Assembly: GCA_013003465.1 (NCBI GenBank)
Contig: JABDIZ010000397.1
Span: 1-12,352, forward strand
DNA length: 12,352 bases
Reading direction: 5' to 3'
Source: Rhodothermaceae bacterium
Lineage (GTDB): Bacteria; Bacteroidota; Rhodothermia; Rhodothermales; Rubricoccaceae
The translations under genes and the position numbers were made by a program. The notes below the pieces were generated by a model, which was given only the letters and a program-made list of their open reading frames with translations, did no database searches and was not told where the DNA came from. Positions 11,425 to 12,352 of the stretch are shown one piece after another. Numbering within the stretch: the first letter of the stretch is position 1; each line of letters opens with the position of its first letter.

Positions 11425-12352
11425 ATGATTCGAGGTCTTTCACTCCTCTCGCTCCTGACGCTCCTGCTCGTCGGAGCCACACCGTATCTCAGTACTACCC
11501 CTACAGGATCAGCACAGGTTGTGCTCCCCGTCGAGGTCATTGGTTCGGATGGGTATATCGCCTCCACGACGGTCGACCTTCCGAGCATCGGGTCGGCGGA
11601 TCGGCTCTACCTCCAGGTACACCGTCCGGTCTATCGCGACATTGCCATCAACCCTGGCCGGGGTGCGAAGGCGAGCGTGCGCCTCAACGGAGGGCCTTGG
11701 GTTGATCTGACGGAAGCCAACGTCGAGTGCTTCGCGCACGAGGCGGCGTACGGCTGCCTCCAGAGCAGTTACTATACCCTCCGCCTGACCGTTGACCTCG
11801 GGCTCTTCGGGTCGCCAGGGCTTCAGCCGGGCGACAACACGCTCGATTTCCGGTTCAATGGGACCGATGGCATCACGAGCGGTTACCGGATCCTCGCACT
11901 GAATGTGCTCACAGGAGCTGGCGCGTCGTTGATTCCATCCAGCCAGTTCATTGAAGAGAATCCAGGCACTTGGCAGGCTCCGCGGCCGAGCACCGCTGAC
12001 ATCGCGGCGGGGGCTCAAGCCTGGAGCACGGCTGAGCTTGTAGAAAGCCCGCAGGCTGGAGCGCCTCTGATCCGGGCGACGTGTGCAAGCTGCCACGCGC
12101 CGGATGGCCGTGACCTGAAATACTTCAACTACTCGAATCGCTCTATCGAGGAGCGGGCGAAGTTTCACGGCCTCTCTGAGACGGAGGCCGAGCAGATCGT
12201 CTCCTACATCCGTTCGCTCGACACCCCGGCGCCAGAGGATGCTCGTCCATGGAATCCGCCGTACCAGCCAGGGCCAGGCCTCGATAGCCGCCCCGCCATC
12301 GAATGGGCCGCAGGCGCTGGGCTGGAGTGGGTACTGGAGGACGATGCGGATA
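11425..12352 (+). CDS. Exported c-type cytochrome domain protein (3' end outside window)
   Basis: The frame is open from the ATG at 11425 to the right edge: 309 complete codons with no stop. Residues 1-30 are a signal peptide (MIRG then LSLLSLLTLLLVG, likely cleavage after GSA30), so the protein is exported. Residues 31 to about 165 look like a beta-rich domain (VDLPSIGSADRLYLQVHR, LQPGDNTLDFRFNGTDG) with a possible disulphide C102-C111. A cytochrome c domain follows, with haem motif C220-A-S-C223-H224 in ATCASCHAPDGRDLKYFNYS and the closing helix EAEQIVSYIRSLD. No Met occurs between the haem motif and the window end; H248 (AKFHGLS) is a possible sixth ligand. No Shine-Dalgarno is seen. It may carry electrons in the periplasm or belong to a larger oxidoreductase; the exact family is not recognised. 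Confidence 0.85.
   Translation, partial: MIRGLSLLSLLTLLLVGATPYLSTTPTGSAQVVLPVEVIGSDGYIASTTVDLPSIGSADRLYLQVHRPVYRDIAINPGRGAKASVRLNGGPWVDLTEANVECFAHEAAYGCLQSSYYTLRLTVDLGLFGSPGLQPGDNTLDFRFNGTDGITSGYRILALNVLTGAGASLIPSSQFIEENPGTWQAPRPSTADIAAGAQAWSTAELVESPQAGAPLIRATCASCHAPDGRDLKYFNYSNRSIEERAKFHGLSETEAEQIVSYIRSLDTPAPEDARPWNPPYQPGPGLDSRPAIEWAAGAGLEWVLEDDAD

Noticed and set aside
1..12352. CRISPR arrays, tRNA or rRNA genes, insertion sequences, phage genes, toxin-antitoxin pairs
   Set aside because: I looked for spaced direct repeats, cloverleaf-like segments, transposase motifs and paired small genes and found none that could be supported.

Overview
The window is GC-rich bacterial chromosomal DNA that best fits the Rhodothermota (Rhodothermus / Salinibacter / Rubricoccaceae-like relatives of the Bacteroidota). 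The evidence for this is an A2-type haem-copper oxidase with the YSHP signature, a DUF2723/TMEM260-type membrane glycosyltransferase, a YbeY with Asp at the third metal-ligand position, and start codons that almost all lack a Shine-Dalgarno sequence. The assignment is an inference from gene content; no rRNA or other direct marker is present.

Layout. Positions 1-2957 (+) are the end of a terminal-oxidase operon: the C-terminal half of subunit I (cut by the window edge), subunit III with a large acidic insert, subunit IV with a C-terminal tail, and a small one-helix membrane protein of unknown role. Methylenetetrahydrofolate reductase (3037-3993, +) follows. It is convergent with a minus-strand block and is separated from it by a GTAG-headed palindrome and a strong hairpin that probably terminates transcription from both sides. 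The minus-strand block, in transcription order, is a large DUF2723 protein (10860-7930), an unrecognised 147-residue protein (7784-7341), ybeY (7337-6891), topA (6833-4596) and a short-form ribosome hibernation factor (4441-4121). A 564-base divergent intergenic region (10861-11424) rich in short palindromes precedes the last gene. That gene is an exported c-type cytochrome on the plus strand that runs off the right edge.

How the genes relate. The cox genes encode one membrane complex that reduces oxygen and pumps protons. Their His-rich and acidic additions are confined to the accessory subunits. The metF gene and the minus-strand block are housekeeping: folate/methionine metabolism, rRNA maturation (YbeY), DNA supercoiling (TopA) and ribosome hibernation (HPF). 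The DUF2723 protein and the cytochrome act at the cell envelope.

No CRISPR array, insertion sequence, tRNA, rRNA or phage gene was seen, and no gene cluster that clearly forms an undescribed system. The most unusual items are the acidic periplasmic insert in oxidase subunit III, the cytochrome haem domain with no Met ligand within the visible part, the GTAG-headed palindromes in cox and metF gaps, the homopurine/pyrimidine structure at 7822-7919, and two unrecognised small proteins.
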